A DNA stretch of 5,999 bases, taken from contig CAYURW010000130.1 of the NCBI GenBank assembly GCA_964447145.1, forward strand, positions 1 to 5,999. Reading direction: 5' to 3'. Made by a program: the position numbers and the translations under genes. The notes beneath the pieces were generated by a model. That model did no database searches and was not told where the DNA came from. It saw only the letters and a program-made list of their open reading frames with translations. The stretch is from BRH-c25 sp964447145 (GTDB lineage Bacteria > Bacillota > Clostridia > Lutisporales > Lutisporaceae). Shown here piece after piece: positions 4,584 through 5,999 of this stretch; position 1 is the first letter of the stretch; each line of letters opens with the position of its first letter.

Positions 4584-5999
4584 CAAAACTGCAATCAATG
4601 CTACCCCAACATCGGCAAATACCGCTTCCCACATCGTTGCCAGCCCCCCGGCTCCAAGTATAAGAATAAAAACCTTTACTGCAAAGGATAGCCATATATT
4701 CTGCCACACAATGCCTTTAGTCTTCCTGGCAATTCTTATAGCTTGTGGAATTTTAGATGGTTCATCGGTCATAATAACTACATCCGCTGCTTCCATAGCG
4801 GCATCTGAACCTAAACCGCCCATCGCAATGCCTATATCGGCCCTGGCAAGGACCGGTGCATCGTTAATACCGTCTCCGACAAATATCAGCTTGCCTCCGG
4901 AGGTTTTGTTTCTTTCAATTTCCTCGAACTTCTCCACCTTCATATCCGGAAGCAGTTCCGAGTATACCTCATCCAACCCCAATATGCTGCCTACCCTCTG
5001 CGCTACGGCTTTTCTGTCTCCGGTGAGCATTACAAGTTTTTTTACACCCATTTCCCTAAGTTCCCTTATTGCTCTTGCAGCGTCTTCCTTTATTTCATCC
5101 GATATAATAATATGCCCTGCATATTTTCCACCAACGGCTATATATACCACAGTGCCCGGTTCCTCCACAACCTCACATACAATTCCCTCTCTCTCCAAAA
5201 GCTTCTTATTGCCTGCCAGAACTGTCTTGCCTGATACTAAGGATATGATCCCCAAGCCGGTCAACTCCTCATAGCCTTCTATTCTGTTCTGATCAATGAT
5301 CCCACTGTATCCTTCCATTATAGACCGGGCAATGGGATGATTGGAGTAGCTCTCCGCATAAGCTGCATATTCCAGAAGTTCGCCTTCGTTAAGGTCAGCG
5401 GCGGGCTTTATTGAAGCAACCTTAAAGACACCTTTTGTAAGAGTGCCTGTTTTGTCAAAAACTACTGTGTCCACATGGTTCAGTGCCTCCAGGTAATTGC
5501 TGCCTTTAACAAGTATCCCCTTCCCGGATGCCCCTCCTATGCCGCCGAAAAAACCGAGGGGTATTGATATTACCAATGCACAGGGGCAGGATATTACAAG
5601 AAATACCAAAGCCCTGTATAACCAGTCCGAAAAAGCCGCCCCCGGCAAAAGAAGCGGTGGCAGCAGTGCTATGAACAAAGCTAAGAATACTACAGCAGGA
5701 GTGTAATACCCTGCAAACCTTGTTATGAAATTTTCTGTAGGAGCTTTCCTGCTGCTGGAATTTTGTATCAGCTCAAGTATTTTTGATACGGTAGTATCAC
5801 CGAATTCCTTTGTCACCTCTACCATCAAGACACCGCTTTTATTAACGAATCCTGCTAATATCTCGTCACCAACACCAGCATCTCTTGGAATTGATTCCCC
5901 TGTCAGGGCAGATGTGTCAAGATATGCTGTGCCTTCAATTATCCTGCCGTCCAAAGGGACTTTATCACCGGGTTTGATTATAATGATATCTCCGGCTCT
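4557..5999 (-). CDS. cadA: Heavy-metal P1B-type ATPase (Zn/Cd/Pb efflux), C-terminal part
   Basis: The frame enters from the right edge at codon 5999 and ends at TAA 4559-4557, giving 480 residues. The metal-binding front and first membrane helices are outside the window. In order it shows the actuator loop with TGES (33-36), a helix pair, the intramembrane CPC motif in ISCPCALVIS (138-140), the phosphorylation site DKTGT (Asp182), the HP motif of P1B pumps in SNHPIA (221-222), TGD (326-328) and GDGINDAP (375-382). The last two helices carry a lysine (442, SFAVKVFIL) and an aspartate (463, FADVGVALIAVLN). The CPC together with this late Lys and Asp is the signature of the P1B-2 group, which exports Zn2+, Cd2+ and Pb2+ using ATP. 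The open frame continues beyond TTG 5954, so no start lies in the window. The symbol is by family; zntA is the Gram-negative equivalent. It belongs to a transcription unit whose upstream part, possibly a metal-sensing regulator, is not visible. Confidence 0.95.
   Translation of the reverse strand, partial: RAGDIIIIKPGDKVPLDGRIIEGTAYLDTSALTGESIPRDAGVGDEILAGFVNKSGVLMVEVTKEFGDTTVSKILELIQNSSSRKAPTENFITRFAGYYTPAVVFLALFIALLPPLLLPGAAFSDWLYRALVFLVISCPCALVISIPLGFFGGIGGASGKGILVKGSNYLEALNHVDTVVFDKTGTLTKGVFKVASIKPAADLNEGELLEYAAYAESYSNHPIARSIMEGYSGIIDQNRIEGYEELTGLGIISLVSGKTVLAGNKKLLEREGIVCEVVEEPGTVVYIAVGGKYAGHIIISDEIKEDAARAIRELREMGVKKLVMLTGDRKAVAQRVGSILGLDEVYSELLPDMKVEKFEEIERNKTSGGKLIFVGDGINDAPVLARADIGIAMGGLGSDAAMEAADVVIMTDEPSKIPQAIRIARKTKGIVWQNIWLSFAVKVFILILGAGGLATMWEAVFADVGVALIAVLNSMRGLKW

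Noticed and set aside
4540..5274. A 244-codon plus-strand open frame opposite the P-type ATPase
   Set aside because: It is the antisense shadow of the strongly conserved ATPase, rich in Ser, Pro, Thr and Ala from reversed codons, with no ribosome-binding site and no recognisable motif.

Overview
The window reads as a moderately AT-rich chromosomal segment of a low-GC Gram-positive anaerobe, most likely a clostridium. The grounds are strong GGAGG-type Shine-Dalgarno sites, one UUG start, a molybdenum-hydroxylase remnant typical of purine-using clostridia, and a clostridial-looking set of TPR, YjbQ and patatin genes. No organism name can be given from the sequence alone. Almost everything lies on the minus strand.

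Layout from left to right. (1) Positions 1-411 hold the N-terminal 137 residues of a multi-spanning membrane protein (MFS-like), read leftward off the window edge. It has a good promoter at 547-576 and a 14-residue leader ORF built on a 15-bp tandem duplication, which stops one base before the gene. (2) Positions 577-803 hold no intact gene; a plus-strand open stretch at 626-754 looks protein-like but has no start. (3) Positions 804-1504 are a decayed xanthine-dehydrogenase-type locus. The FAD subunit has lost its front and carries an internal deletion and frame change. The 2Fe-2S subunit breaks down after its first cluster motif. (4) Positions 1505-2215 form a distinct island: one plus-strand gene for a 107-residue protein of five YD/GY repeats with a C-terminal membrane helix, bracketed by related palindromic and directly repeated sequences. 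The wrecked xdhB begins exactly where this island ends. (5) Positions 2241-4327 hold a minus-strand group: a TPR membrane protein, a C-terminal scrap of a YjbQ/UPF0047 gene, and an intact patatin-like phospholipase. (6) Positions 4557-5999 hold the C-terminal 480 residues of a Zn/Cd-type P1B ATPase, entering from the right edge.

How the genes may work together: the TPR protein and the patatin lipase are co-oriented with only the yjbQ scrap between them and may share a transcript, suggesting a membrane-associated pair. The P1B ATPase is a separate metal-efflux unit, separated by a 229-bp AT-rich gap. The most unusual part is the repeat-protein island with its hairpin-rich flanks sitting in a broken xdh locus. 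It looks like a small inserted or rearranged cassette, but mobility is an inference and no transposase or recombinase is visible.
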